Of a DNA stretch of 64,000 bases, positions 11,513 through 26,206 are shown piece by piece. Position 1 is the stretch's first letter. Each line of letters starts with the position of its first letter. The position numbers were made by a program, and so were the translations under genes. The notes under the pieces were generated by a model that was not told where the DNA came from, did no database searches, and was given only the letters and a program-made list of their open reading frames with translations. This DNA is from Rallus limicola (Eukaryota > Chordata > Aves > Gruiformes > Rallidae), in the NCBI GenBank assembly GCA_022605955.1, contig JAKCOZ010000003.1, forward strand, positions 55,242,179 to 55,306,178, read 5' to 3'.

Positions 11513-14500
11513 GTAACAGGATTGCAGGAGTGCAGCTGAGGACAGATTTTGGCTGGCAGAATCTTTCTTAGTGGTCATGTAATGTGTGATGGAAAGATCC
11601 CAGCCTCACTCTGACAGACTGCATCAGCTTGTCAAGGTTGACAATGAAGGAAATAAAAACCTTGTTTGTTGTAACCTGGGCACATTTGATAAGGATTGAT
11701 TGAGACATAATACACACAGATACCCTCAGTATAGCGTTTAGAAGCTCTTTCTAGTCAAATAGAGCTATGCTTCGAAGAAGCATTTGGGGCTTATAACCTC
11801 TCCTATCTTCCATTCATCCAGAATAAACAATTTAATTTGCATGCCAAGATTTTAATTGGTACAGCATGTGGAATTAATAGAAACCATTATCAGCTAAATC
11901 AGCATGACCCTTCTGTAAAATGTGTCGCAGATTTAGAACATTAAATGAGAACGAAGCTCTCTAACCTCTAAATCCAATGACTCTGGGAACTAAAAGCACA
12001 CTCAGTACACTGCCATATAGACACTGAATTTGAAGTTCAAAAAAATTAAGGGAGGAACAAATCTGCTGGTGGGTGTATTCCTAATGCTTTCACAGCTCCT
12101 CTTCCCACTGAAAAGAGTGTTCAGGAGAAGAATGGAAACTGTCTCTTTAGTGCCTCAATAAGTTTGAAAAGAATTATTAAGAAGTGTATATAGATAGAAT
12201 TATCAGCAAATAAAAATATATATACTAGACTGAAAAATGAGATGGAGTAGAAAGGAAGAGATTATTTCTGATTAGTAAAAGATGCCTAAAATTACAGTAA
12301 TTCCTTTCCACCCAAAGGTAGGTTTGAAATGTCATTGCTCAGATTCTAGGATAGTTTTGAATGACTGGAAAACAACACAGTTTAAGACCTCATTTGGGAA
12401 ATTTCCTGCTAGCCTGTCTTATATAACTAATAAGAGGATTATATACTTCAAAGCTGGGTTTTATCATCCTACTGTGATGACCAGGGCCATCAGTTCAGTG
12501 TTTTGGCTGATAAACTGGAATTAGATGTCAGAAATGGACCTTTTCATATTAGTAAGTAGTTACATATTCTGAATAATTTATAATTCAAATAACCAACAAC
12601 AGCAATTTGCAAAATATGGTAATGAAATTTAATAGCTAACTGAACTTAAGACTTTTCTAAACAGTGGAAACATTTTTGGCTAAAATTGGAAAGATGACAA
12701 GATGCTATAAAAAAGAATGATATTACACATCACCAAAAGAAAATCATTATTATGATCTGCAGTTTCTATCTGCTGAGCTTCAGGTGTAACTTGAACTTGA
12801 AAATAACTTGTTCACTAAATAGTGTCCTATCACTTAGAAAATGCTCTTTTCCATTTCATGGAGGGTACATCAATCTACTCAGAAAACCTAAATACACTTG
12901 CAGCTACTAACACACAAGCACAGTTATTTATAGGCATGTGAGGATTTGAGATCTGTGTAGCATTAAAGAAATTTATTAAATGTTTTTCGATATTTAAATG
13001 AGAGGAATTATTTTTTAGTTAGTTGTGCCTTCAAGATAGGAAGAGGTAACCATATTTATAGATGTTTCAAAAATTTTTTTCCAAAACCTTGGTATTGACC
13101 ACTGTTGAATGGCATTGAACTTAGCCTGCACCAGTGCCCTGACCATTGTAGTGCTACATAAAAGTTACTCAGATTACTCTTTTTGCAGTACTAATCAATT
13201 TCACCTCTGTAATGTAGCTGCACTCAGCTCTCCAATAACAGCTTATCTACAAGTAGCTCTTCCCTAAGCAGATATGGTCAACCTGTGTCACTTGAGCAAA
13301 CTGTCCCAGTGAAGTTGTAGCAGAGAAGTAGTTGTCAGGTAGTCCAGATCTCCAGATATGGTACACATGCCCAGTCTGATATTGTTAGGCTATTCACATA
13401 TAATGAAGTGATAAAGCTGTTATCATGCCCTGCTATTCCTGGAGCTCTCCACCTCCTTGGCTCTCTTCTTCCATGGGAAAGATGATGAGGCTCCCAGCCA
13501 GGCAAAGACTCTTGTTCATGGCTCAAAAGGTTAATCAGAAAAATTGTCTATCCCCTCATCATAAAAAAGTTATTTAAACCTGACTGAAAGTTAGGTCATT
13601 AACCTCCTATGTTATAATATGTCTAGTGTTTACTTTAAAAACTATTACACACCTACTTTTTGAGGTTTGCTTAGACAAGAATTATAAAAAACTAATCAGA
13701 ATCAGGAGAATTTGGACTTATTCATCATCACAATGACAGTTTTACTTCCTACCTATCCACTTCCTCCCATATAACTCTTGGTCAGTCAAATTTGCATGGT
13801 GAGCAGGCAAAGGTTATCTCATTAGTAGACTGAAAGACCATTCAGCTATGAGGACACAAAATCTTCAAAATTCAGCTCAGATCCTACTTGTGCCTATGTC
13901 TGAAGAGTTCTGATGCTGGCTGATGAGGGTGCCTGTATTTTCTCCTTTCCTGTTAACTATTCATTACTCTTACCTTGGAATAATAAGAACCCTGTCAGCA
14001 AGGTAAACTTGCTAAGGTCAGCAATATAAGCGTACCCTGATTTCAGCCCAGTGACTTTCTTAAAATGTCAATTTCCCAGTGTTCATCGTGTTTTTATCTC
14101 TAGTTAGATCATATACATGACTTTCCCTGAGGCTAAAACCGCACTTTTTTGGGGTTTTTTTTAGCAGCATAAAAGCAAGGCTTTGAGTATATAACGAGTG
14201 ATGTGTACAGGACAGTTCATGAGTAACTTCTATACAAAAATTAAGTAGACAGGTTCTTTGTAGCAAAAGAAATGTCAGTTGCTTTTGTCTAGCTGTCAAA
14301 ACCCAAATGTCACCAGTAATTAACTGTGAAAATCCATTTCCCACTACAAAATTATGGGGGAGTGGGTTTAAAACAAAAGAAGATTTTGGAAAAATTTTCA
14401 AGTAGCACCTAATTAATTTGTCATTATTAATTAATTTATTGTCATGAGATATCACTGATGATAACAGCACAAACAAATTCTAGATTACAGAAAAATGTGA

Positions 14501-17500
14501 ATTGACTTCAGGAGATGAGTACATGAACACAACAGAACAGACGTAACTTCCAGGAATTTTTAAAAATACTGATTACTGGATCCTGAGAGAATTGCAAGAG
14601 AAAGAATAACTTGTCCAGTTTCTTACAGTTTACCCTTGCCATCTGCTACAGATGACTTAAAGAGCAAGTATACTAGGCGAAGCAGACCACTTTCTGTTCT
14701 GCTATTGCATTCTCAGTTAAAAAATGAAAAATAAAAAAATACCGATTAGCTTACCTCTATTTCACATACGCATAATAACACCAACCAGTCATAAAAGAAA
14801 CAAGTACCTACACACAAACATGTGAGTTTGCTCCGTGTTTACCTACACTTTATGCACTCATCCTTTCGATCCAACATCAGGAAGCTTCACTGTAACTCAG
14901 CTCAATTTTCTATCTGTGGAAGTTGTGAGCCAGAGGGGAAGAATAGCTGTAATCCAGACTAAGAACTGGAAAACTCTTGTGCTGATTTCTAGTAGGACGA
15001 TAAGGTACTGCTTGCAGTGTTGGGAAACTCAAATTGCCCATAGAGAGAATTTCCCTTTTTGTTAGGAGCAGCAAATAAAATTCTGAAAAGCCATGAGCCA
15101 GCTGGACCTTGTGTAAGTATGCTGGGGAAGAACAAATTCAATTTAGACAAGTTATCTTTGCAGAACTTATAATGAGGGGTTTGGTTTTATTATTATTTGC
15201 TTTTGCTTCTTTTTTTTTTTTTTTTTAATTCTTTTGAACTAAGTACATTTAATGAAGAGCTTTTGCCTTCCTTGGGATCACACACTTCTTTTTGGAATTA
15301 CACATTGTCACTGAAATGAACTTTTAGCATAAAAAAATAAATGAATAAAATTGGGCTAGGAGAATGCTTTGTAATGCATTTTTAACTCTGTGCAAGTCTG
15401 CAGTCTGGTTCCAAAGAACTAAATGTCAGTCTACAATGTAATACAAGGAGTATGTTGGATATTACCTTTTTTTTCCTTCTGTATCCTTACAAACAACAAT
15501 GGATAGTTACAGTTGCAGTCCTCCATACAGGTTTGGGCACCATCTATTAGACAAGCCAGAGAGAATGTAGAAAAGATCAGGAAAAATTAGAAGCTTGAAA
15601 TACAGGATATGAAAAGAGGAATTCATGTTTCTCTAGTTTAGAAATAGCAGGGGAGCATAACAATAGAGTTCAAACATGAAGGAAGTTGAAAAAAACACTT
15701 CAGTTGACCCCACACCAACTTGATCAGGCAAGTAGCAAACTTATTTCAAACAGCAGAAATACAGATGGCACATAAGGGAAAATAACAATCGAGAATTATA
15801 GTTAAGTACTGGGACTGGCCAGCTAGGATTAGAGTAGGATCTTCGCTGGCTGCTTGCCAGACTTTATAAGATGAACAACTACTGGAAACAGTCTAGGTAT
15901 ACTTTTTCTTATCTGTAGCCAAAACTTGTTTCAGTCTGGAGGCAACAGTCTCAAGAACATATACCCTAGGTCACTATATTTTGAGGCCAGAATTTTAAAA
16001 GATCCTGGAAAATTTTAGAAATAGGCAGGAAAAAAAAAAATTGGTTAGGTCAAATACCAGAGATGTCATTTCAGCAGAAGCAACCATCACAAACAGAAGA
16101 ATGAAAATGAATAAAGAGACAGTAGGTCTTGGGGGAAGAAAAATAAGAGAGAAAAATTGTAATAGATCAAAGCTAAACATGAATCAATGTTGTCATCCTC
16201 TTAAAAAAAATATTAAAAATTCATACTGAAGTGTGTAAACTGGAGTGTTATGTGCAGGGTGGATAAAGTAACCCTTCCAACAGTGATAAGGCATGACTTT
16301 AGTGTCCAGCCCCAGGCCATGTATTTCAAGACAGATATAGAGAAAAATCTAATGGAGTCAAGAAAACCAGACATATAAGAAAAGACAAAAATATTTGTTT
16401 TCTGTGATAAGAGATGTTTGAAAGAAGACAGTGCAAAAATACAGATGTGTTGGTCTCCAAGTTTACTGAGGACAGGATTCAAAGAAGACTCAGTCAGATA
16501 TTATATAAACTTTCTAATACAAGCATGGAATACTATTCTGCATAGATAGGAACACGGTTATGTTGACTTTCCATCTATAGCAGTTCCATAAAAAGCCACA
16601 GATCACATCTTAAAGTTTATATATAAGGTCATATCTAAATTTGAAATACCTATCTCACTATAAAATGCTTAAATAATTGTTTGCCTTAGGTTTATGATAG
16701 CAAAGTTGAGGTTTTTATACAAAATCCAAACTTTTCTAAGTCTACTAGCTTGTCCATGTGTGGCCAGCATGCATGTATCAGCATGTTTTAGACTTGTTGT
16801 GTGTCCAGAACAGGCTTTTTCAGTCCATGACTTTCATCTTTGCAACTAACAGTCATGTCTTGAGCTTGTAAATGGACACATGATGGCTGCTTGCTCAGAG
16901 ATATGCAGCAATATAGCTTATGGCTGGTAACTACCTTGCCACCTCAAAAAATCATAAGCAAGCCAGGATTATCCTACCATTAATAAAGTAGCCTCCCACT
17001 TAAACAGACTAGGTAGAGACCTAAAAGCAAGATAAAAAAATCATAGAGAAGGCAGTCAACTCAATCACTTAACCCACTTTCCCACAAGAAGAATGGAACA
17101 AGCAGGTTGAGATCTCTCACATATTTGTCCATTGAAGGTTCACAAGCAACAACAACAGAATTTATACCTTCATATCTCACACATTAAAAGTCCTTTTAAT
17201 ACATCCCTCAACAAAAAAAGCCAACAAGCAAACCAAATACAAACACCAGCCCCCCCAAAAAATCCCTCCCAAAAATAAAGTCCTACACCTTTTTCCACAT
17301 ACAAGGAAACTTCAGCAGAGAGAGTACACGTTTATCCTTCCACCCATAACACTATTTCAGTGCAGAATAAATGGAGTAGAGGAAAGCACCTGAACTTGAT
17401 ATCATCATCTCTCTTTCTTCTTGGCAACAAAGGGAAATTTCTTACTATTCCATCTGCCTGGACAGGAAAAAAACCCCAAAACCATAATAAATTAACAGTC

Positions 17501-20500
17501 AGATGAAGTTTATAGAGCTGAGTTTTTCAATGTCACATAAGGATGGCCAGATGGAGTCTGCAGGAGTTACTTTAAGGACAACTGACCAGAGCATAAAAGA
17601 CAAGTATTAACATTCATTGTCAACTATTTTATGTAATGCCCTAGGCCTGAAATCTCCCAGCATTGCAAGTTATCCTTTCACAAGAACATGAAAAGATAAA
17701 GCTGTACACCATCTGTACTCAATGTATTCTTTCATAGACTTATCAAATCCTTCAGTGTTCCCTATAACTGTTGCCCTCACAAGCAAGGTGCAGCAGAATC
17801 TGAAGTTTGTAATCCTGATATAACATTCCTGGAATTACAGATGAGGTTGGGAACAGCTGAGCTCACTGTTTCTCATCAGTTCACTTTATCTGAGTCCACC
17901 TTTGACAGACTCTGTACTGTACCCAGATAAAGTGGCAGTGATTTTTGCATCCACAAAGCACCATGTTAATGCCAATTCCTCTCAGTTCTTCATGGTGCAA
18001 ATGGTTCTGCTGCCTGGAAAATACTGTGCCAAAGCCTAGGGAAAACAGGCATAGGGACAGCATGGAAGGTCTGGGAGGAGATGACTCTCTTGTCTCAGAT
18101 GAAAAAAAACAAAAATCCACATCACTTTCAGTTCTTCTCATCCTTCACAGATCACACACCACCCACTGCACCCACAGTTTAAGAAATATCTGTATTATAA
18201 TAGATAATACTGACAGCACCTAGTTCTGCCATCACAATGTTGTTAGTAACTGTACACACTGTTAGTCACAGTTCCTGCTAGTCAGATAAAAAAAAATCAT
18301 GACAGGGCTGATGACTGCAAGCAGCAGACATTAGCATCCATCTTCTCTTTGAAAGGAATGCAGACCTTCCTCTTGCTCTGTCCCACAAGCTTCTTGACAA
18401 ATTTCCAGTACCAAAGTACTCTGAAGTAATTACAGCATTTCAATTTAATTGCACAGAAGATATACCCGAGTTCTCCATCTTATATTTGTCATTTGTCATT
18501 GTGACAATTCTTAATTGCAAGTTGAAACCCTCAACTCATTCCTGACATCTGTTTTCTAAACATGTATGAATGTTTTTACTCAAGAATGCCCATTTAATTA
18601 TTTAGAAGTTTCGGAATGTTTACACTCCTTTTTCCATTTCAGAATAAGATCAAAACATCATTGTTCTTCTTCACTCCAAACTTAAAAAAAACCTGTAACT
18701 AAATAAACAGTAGAGCAGAAGATTCTGCTTTGACTGACAAGGCAAGAGACTAAACAGTTAATTTGCAGCACTTGTATTTTGTCTGCTGACTCAACTTTTT
18801 TTTAGCCATTTTATTATAGGGAAAAAAAAGCAATATTTTACAGTAAAAGCATTATGCTTGCTGCATAAATTACAGAGGAGTAGCCAAGAATTTCCATTGT
18901 ACTTTTATCCACATACAGGCAGCACCTTGTCAGAATACAAACTTCCTAACATAAGAGCTTTTTGAGTGGGAAAACTTCCCTAAACAGACAAGCTTCTGAC
19001 AGTATAAATACGCTTTTGCAGTTAACACTTTACTATCAGGACTTATCACAAGTCAACTCTCCTTGAAGGAAAACAGTGCAGAGATAGAACTCAGAGTTCT
19101 CTGCAGATAAACCTGGTCCAGCAGTATTTCAGTCATCTCTTCCCTCTGAGAGAGACGAGAGCATATGAGAGTGGATTGAGGTCAACAGAACCATTCCTCC
19201 TGCAGTTCAGAAAATGGCCACAGCAACACACCAGGGTATCTCAAACCCAAGAAGGAATTTCTAGCTATTACAGCTGTGCCTAGAGTAGCCTTAAACTTCA
19301 CAGCTCTGTACTATGACACCCAGTTTCAGGGCTGGGATACAAAGGACTTTTGGCTTCAGAGAACTGGAATTAAATCCTCATAGATCCTTGTTCCTAGGTC
19401 TTGAGTCGGGCCTTATTTACTACCTTATGCTGTATAAACTTGCATCAAGATTCACAGCTGATATAGATCCCATCACTCTAAGTGATGGGACTGCACCCAG
19501 GCCTGCTGTAGACAACACAGGGAGAAGAGAGCCATGGATCTCTTGTCAACTTTCATCAGCAAAGCACGGGTCTTCCTTGGACTGCCACTTCTGCTGCACC
19601 ACTATTCCATTGTATGTAATTCCTGCCATCATTTCCCAAGTGGAAAGAGAAACCCTGAGGGGAAATGCACCGTGCACAGCCAGCCCCAGTCTGTACTCCC
19701 CATGTCCTCAGCACCTGATAGCCCTGCAGCAAGGGGACCTCCATTTGTGGACATACAGGATTTTTTACTTTTTTTTAAAGCTTGAGTAGAAAAGTACATG
19801 CAGCTCCTGAGCCTAAGGCCTCAGTGCATCTGTCAGAGCAGAGCTAAAATAAGGTTCAATATTTTGGCATCACTATACTGTACATGATTATTTGGCAATG
19901 AATTTCATAGATTTTTTGAGGGTAGGCATTCAAAGTTGTTTTGTTATTATGTGGACTTAAGAGGTCAGGTTAAGGTCTTCTGAGCTTTTAATTTTGGAAC
20001 ATTGTTTTGCTACCCATCCACACCCTTCTGGATAAAATGAAAGCAGCACAACAAATATTCAGTGAGAATCACAGTTCTATCTGTGTGTGCCATAGGGAGA
20101 TGAAAATCTCCTTTCAGCTTGAGTATTCATCATGGAGATGTCTGTAAGCTCAAGATACATTTTCCAGGCATTTAGGATTTGCAAATTATAAAACTTTTTC
20201 TGAATTTTCCATACAACTATGATTCTATTAAAACTTTCAAAAAATGCTTTTTAAAACTGCAGATGTAGGAATTTTCACATATCATTTATCTTTATTTGAA
20301 ACAGGATATCATGAAGTACTGCCTTCTTGGATAGACTGTAGTGAATGATTATTTACACATATGTATTAAATTATTTTAATTTAGTTTAATTATGTTAAGA
20401 ATATACCATCTAGTGGAAGTGGGGATGTTCATGAGCCTACTGAGCTACTCGTATGTAAAGTTTTGGCTTTTTATTGTACATCAATTTCCACTACTTCAAG

Positions 20501-21325
20501 AAGACTGTATGACTAAAGTTAAGATTTCTTTCTAGCAGTGAGTGAGAACTTTGACTTCAATCTCAGGCACATTTGGGACAGATATGTTTATGGTTTTCAA
20601 AGAAGAATCTCAAGCACATCATATTAAGTAAATAATCCAGAACACTTACAGAACATCTTTGGAACATTATTTGTTTAATTTGCTAAATATTTCCTTATTT
20701 CATATTAGTCTGGTTTCCACACTATCACATCTTTTAACTGTCTATGTACAGATCAAAATAGAAATGGGAATACAATTTCTGTTATACAGTCACTAAGGCC
20801 TACAGTATTTTTAGTAACTCTCCAGGAATTATGAACATAAAACATATTAAAGCCACATGAGCCTATTATACTGAATTTCAAAGACAGATTTCTGAGGCTG
20901 TTGTCTTTTATGTTGGTACAAACCTAGGAATTACTCTAACTACAAACTCATTACCAAGTATTTCCAGAGGCAACATCAATACCATTTTGGATGAGAAATT
21001 ACTTTTCTTAAAATGCCTCTCATAGAGCCATGGTAATTCTTAAATCGAAGAATCTGGTTTTGCCCAAATGTATCTTTTTAACAGTGCTGTTTTGCCTACA
21101 GGAATGAGACTGTTATTAACATGAGTTGGCAAGTTAGCTGAATCTCCATTTTACTGAAAGAACAGTGCCTTACAATGTCCTAGGGAACTTTCTGACATTG
21201 GAAAAAGCACTGACAACTGACAGGTAGCACTTTCCTTCAGTTACCTGCTCTCTGAACTCCAGAGTCTGTGAAGGGATGCTATTTTTAATTCATTTTCATG
21301 CCTTAATCTAAAAAGGAGCGTTTCC

Positions 21326-21348
21326 TTTTTTTTTTTTTTTTTTTTTTT
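21326..21348 (+). repeat. Poly-T, 23 bases
   Basis: Homopolymer run with no recognised transposon attached. Confidence 0.9.
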
Positions 21349-22202
21349 GAGTATGGATTAGTTACAATCATTTTTAGCAAAGAGATTAAGCTAGATAAAA
21401 AGCAATTTATTGCCAAGTAAACTGAGTATTTGGCACGTTATGCTAACCAACAAATTTTTTGTTGATCTATTAAATAATCTCTTGTCCTACTTCTCCATAT
21501 GTGAGCCTAGAAATACCTATCTGAGATTATCCTTTTCAGGTGTAACCTTCAGTGACCCAAAATAACAACAGAGAAACATCAGGCCTTTATTTTTATTTGT
21601 CCTCAAATACCATCTTCTTGAATTCATACATAACTTATTTCCAGCTGCCTATAGATTCAAAATAATCATGGATCTTGCTAAGTAAGGGAAAAAAAAGGCT
21701 TCACATGGAATGTCGAAGTAGCATGGAAATTCAACACTGTACTATCATTTAAATTCTCTGTGCTATTCTTAGTCTTGAAGTGATATTCTGAACAGCTCTA
21801 CAGCCTCTAAATGAAACGCTTCATTATTTCTTTGATGGTTGCCAACTGTCTCCTACTGTCTTTATTACCCTTGAGGTAACTACAAGAGAAAAAAAAAATT
21901 ATAAGTAAAAAAAGTAGACAACATGACATTCTTGATCATGACAGAATGGACACTTGGCATGTCCTCTGTCTCTACCATGGACAGAGTACTCAGAAGCACT
22001 GAAAATATATAACTAGCTTTTCAGTTTCCTAAGAGCAACTCCCATTTAATAGTACACATGTGGTAAAGAGGTTTAGCAGTGTGCTAAAATACAAGTAGAA
22101 ATAAATGCAGTAATAGGCTTATACAAGTGAAAAAACTGTCCCAAATAGTATCCACCTAATAACAATACACTCAACGCACTTTTTTTCTTATTTCAATTGC
22201 AG

Positions 22203-22373
22203 ATCCTATGCAAGCCATATGCACAGCGCATCTGCAAACCCTTACGTTTTTCTACTGTAGTCTATAGATGTTCTTACGGAGTTCATAACCCAGCTCAGTG
22301 CTTCACTAGATACTGTTATCATGCACATGTTTTGAACTGGTTCACCAAACAGCATTTCATTCCTAGAGTATGA
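22203..22373 (+). other. Candidate terminal exon-like open block
   Basis: A very good plus-strand acceptor (T/C-rich, ending in CAATTGCAG) opens directly into 56 sense codons followed by TGA. The peptide has several cysteines and basic residues and matches no family I know. There is no upstream partner exon in phase that I can point to. This is a weak hypothesis. Confidence 0.17.
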
Positions 22374-24829
22374 AATCTTCACTTAGAACTATCTGGAAAA
22401 AGTTCTGTCGACTTAGAGTGTGATGGTCCTCAATGACATGTAGGAAGGCTCCCCACACCAAGGTAATGAAAGTCTCTCCCCTAACAGTAGTGGACCCTAA
22501 ACCAGATCTTCAGCTTCTAACTGAAAATATGCCATGTGGCAGTGGCAGTGTCATAAGTGAAAGGTAAGGAAATACTCTACATTGCTCCAAATGGGAACTG
22601 GGAATCTGCAAGAATTCATCCACCCGTCAGCACCCCATAATGACTGGGATTACATTTCTGAAAAAAATATTCTTACATTTAACAAGTTTGCAATATGACA
22701 ATTCTCAAACAAGCACTCTGTTTCACTGCCCAAATAGGCCATCTGTTTTTGCAGATAAAGACAAAATCAAATGGGTAAAGCTGATAAGGTTTTAAAAGTA
22801 TATTTATTGCAATTATAGAAGTATTGAATAATGTCAACTTCATAACCTCTTTCTGAAATTAATCTCTGCAATGAGCTCTTACCTTGGTGGTCCTGATACT
22901 GAATATATTTTTCAGCAGCAAGAGACATCTACTAACTTATAGTAGACTTGTCAAAATGTACAAGATCATATAATTTTTGGAACTGAAAATAGAAAAACTG
23001 CTTGTGTCCCCATAACTAGTTGGGGAATAAAACACTGGGTCCCACTTTTTTTCTGTGTTTCCTGTTCAAACATGAAATACAAATGAATTTTAATTTAAAG
23101 TCTCTCTAAATTTATTTTTGCATAGATTTTCTCTTAACAACTGAATATTCTGAAAGATATTCACTTCAAGATGCTTTCTTTTATTCTTAGAAGTTAGCTA
23201 ACTTGCAAACAGAAATAACACTGATTTCTATTTATCTTTCAGAGGTCAGTAATAATGTAAGTTAATAGGAAAATCTGCAACAAGGAGTCACAAATCATGA
23301 TAAACAAACTCAAGCCTGCCTAAGCAGGTCACAGCACATGCACAAGTACTTCGCTGACCCAATGCATGAGATCCTCTATATGCAATTGTTTGCATTTAAT
23401 GGTTATTGACAATTAACACTGCCTGCTAATGAGCTGATTGAAAATAATTGCACTCATGTGCAGCATCCCAGATATCCAATGGCACTTTGTGCACCTGGTC
23501 CTGGTCAAGGGAAAGACACAAGTACTTGTGAGTAGAATTTATCCCCTTGAATAGGATGTCCTCCAATGTGCTGACTAGACTCCTGTAGGAATAACAGCAC
23601 ATGCTTAAAAGTAGCTAGAAGTAATGTAGGTATTGGTCTTTAAGAGCAGAGAAACATCTCTTAACCATGCCTTTTAATGGGTACTTCAATCACATGACAG
23701 TTCATAAGAGACCCGGAAACTATATAAAGCATATCATAGCCAACACAAGTCTCACGTCTATAATCTTCAAAGACTCATAAAACTGGAGCAAATGATTCAT
23801 AGTTCCTATTACTGCATCCTAATCGTGCACAACTCACAGTTCTACATGGCTTGGGTGCAAAGTGAAACTTCACAGTTATGAACAAGTTGTGCCTAAAGAA
23901 TTTCAATTTATTCAAGCCTCAAACTTCTATCTCAAAGGCTGTAGTTCTGCAGCACAAACCCACACTTTCTCAAAACACAATGGAAGAATTTTCATGAGAC
24001 CCCCCAAAGCAAAAAATATATGTTTAAGACTGCTACAGTGTGAAGTGCACTGTACAGCTTGTGCTTTCTATTCTGCACAGCAAAAGGTAGGAGGCAGAAA
24101 TACAAACCATGGAGCTTAACGTTTGGCTCTGAACATCACAGAGTTCATTCCTGGCATATTAGCTTAGGAATCAGAGTACTTCTCTGGCAACTCACCAACC
24201 TACATTCTTTTATTAGAGAAGGGGGAAAAAACCCCACCTTTGTTATTTTTAACTCCAGATTGACTAAAAATAGTTCTGCTGAAAAAGAAAACAAAAAGAG
24301 ATAATCTTACTCACATTTTCCCTTTCTCATTTTAGTGGAGATGAAGTGTATTAGCTGATTTGAAATTAAGAAGCTAGTTGGTGCAAAGCCAAATATTTAA
24401 TAGCCTGAAATGAAGCCAAAATATTTTCTTCTCTCTTTGCATCTGTCTTCTAACTGCTTCTATATTGTCTTTGTTGGATCAAAGCCAAGAGACTAATATT
24501 AAAATATTTCCAAGCCAGTTGGGATGTCTTCTGGAAAACACATTCCATACCTGATAGAATAATCTGCAACATGAATCCTATCATGATCTCTATCATGATC
24601 TTTTCAAAAGAAAATGAAAAGCATCTTTTTAAACAAAAAAAATATTTTACCTGAGAATCCTACCTAAGACATCTTATTTTCACAGATATGATAATAAACT
24701 ATGCATACATATATTACAAAATAATAGTTTTGTTTAACAAAATCCTGAAGAACAGGAAATCAAACAAATAAGGTAGGAGACCTGCATTGATGAACAATGA
24801 ACTTCTAGATAAACTGAAGGGGAAGAAGG

Positions 24830-25021
24830 AAGTTTATCAGCTGGATTGAGAACTGTCAGAATGGCAGAGCATAGAGGGCTGTGATAAGAGGTGTAGAGTC
24901 TATCTGGCAGCCTGTAGACAGCAGTGGGCCACTAGAGTCAGTACGTCGTCCAGTCTTATTCCACATACTCACCAATGACCTAGACAAGGGAACAGAGTGT
25001 ACCCGCTGAAAATTTGATGAT
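24830..25021 (+). mobile_element. CR1 LINE, left part of a split copy
   Basis: The segment matches the reverse-transcriptase part of CR1: a GGATTGAGAACTG region, then the ACCAATGACCTAGACAAGGG block (the IFINDLDxG part of the polymerase domain in degraded form) and the start of the AAATTTGATGAT motif. The copy then stops at the edge of the LTR at 25025 and resumes at about 26207. The frame is broken by many changes, so it is an old, inactive copy. Confidence 0.85.
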
Positions 25022-25024
25022 CAT

Positions 25025-26206
25025 TGTGCTGTTTTGACCCTGGCTGGAGGCCAGACGTCCACCAAAGCCGCTCTATCAATCCCCTTTTCAGCTGGACAGG
25101 GGAGAAAATATATATTGAGAGGCTTAGGAGTCAAGATAAGGACAGGGAGAGATCATTTTGCAGTTAGCATCATGGTCAAAACAGACTCAACATAGAATAA
25201 AGGAAAGAAAACTCTCTAATTTGTGACATTGCACTGCACACCCAGTGACACCAGAGTAGGGTAATCAGAAGTGCAAACAGATCTTAAAGCAGCTCCCCCA
25301 GCCCCTCCTTTCTTAGCAGACTTCACTTTATTCATGATCTTTCTCCCTTCTTCCCCCCATTGTGTCACAGCAAGGGGCAGGGACTGGGGGAACAGAGGTT
25401 TCTGTCAGTTCCTCAGGAGATGTTCTCTTTCTTAGCTGGGGGCAGCAGGCATTCCTCACACCCTTCCCCTGCTCCAGCGTGGGGTCCCACCCACAGGAGA
25501 CAGTCATCCATGAACTTCTCCAGCATGAGTCCTTTCCCATGGGACTTCAGCTGTTCACCAGCTGCCCCAGAATGGGTCACTGGTTTGGGGTGTAGTCAAA
25601 TGTCTCTCGGTCTCTCAGGCCCAGACTGTTCCAGTGTGGTCCCCCATGGAGTCACAAGCCTCCCCAGAAAACCTGCTCCAGTGTGGCTCTCTCTCTCTCA
25701 CTCATCTCTGTGTCTCGGTCTCTCTCCACAGGCGGCAAGTGCTGGCAACATGGGTCACACCGTCTTCTACATGTCTCCACCTGCTCCAGCATGGGGCCTC
25801 TCCATGGGCTGCAGGTGGGCTCTTGGCCTTTTCCATGGGCTGCGGGGGGGACACTTGCTCCACCATGGGTTTCTCCACGGTCTGCAGGGGCATCTTTTTC
25901 TCCAGCACCTGGGGCAACTCCTCCCCCGTTTCTTCACTGACCTTGGTGTCTACAAAGTTTCTTACTCCACCTCACTCCCTTCTCTGGTGGCAAAAAGTGG
26001 CTGCTTGTGCTTTTTTTCTCCTAAATGTGATTCCCAGAGGCGCTGTGTCTGTCGCTGATGGGCTCGGCCTTGGTCAGCAGCGGGTCCAGCCTTGAGCCGG
26101 CTGGTGTTTGCTCTGTGGGGCCTGCAGAGAGCTTCTGTCTGCTTCTTGCAGAAGCTGCCCTGCAGCCTCCTCCTCTGCCAGAACCCTGCCATGCAAAACT
26201 ACAACA
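25025..26206 (-). mobile_element. Solo LTR of an endogenous retrovirus, inserted in CR1
   Basis: This 1.18 kb block aligns along its whole length with 50300-51497. Read on the minus strand it begins TGTTGTAGTTTTGC and ends in a GGTCAAAACAGCACA-like 3' edge, so TG...CA ends can be recognised. The minus strand carries AATAAA (plus TTTATT near 25328). Internal words such as GGGCTGCAGG repeat several times. It sits inside a CR1 copy; the CR1 sequence on both sides shares ATGAT or TGAT at the breakpoint, consistent with a short target duplication. No gag, pol or env remains. The 232- and 153-codon plus ORFs inside it are antisense LTR sequence and are not genes. Confidence 0.85.

Larger units (their letters stand above)
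10554..24829. other. 14 kb of unique AT-rich DNA, no supported gene
   Basis: No recognised repeats apart from homopolymers, for example 23 T at 21326-21348. The 138-codon minus ORF at 14060-14476 and the 158-codon plus ORF at 19313-19789 have unremarkable composition and no splice or promoter context. Two plus-strand splice-like segments are listed separately (11447-11512 and 22203-22373). Confidence 0.5.

Noticed and set aside
14060..14476. 138-codon minus ORF
   Set aside because: Longest ORF outside repeats, but its composition is ordinary and it has no splice context or recognisable domain. One ORF of this size is expected by chance in AT-rich 64 kb.
19313..19789. 158-codon plus ORF
   Set aside because: No domain and no promoter or splice evidence, and it overlaps other open frames on both strands. 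Kept as probable chance.
25360..26058. 232-codon plus ORF and overlapping 153- and 85-codon ORFs
   Set aside because: They lie entirely inside the solo LTR and run antisense to it. The homologous LTR at 50 kb does not keep the same frame.
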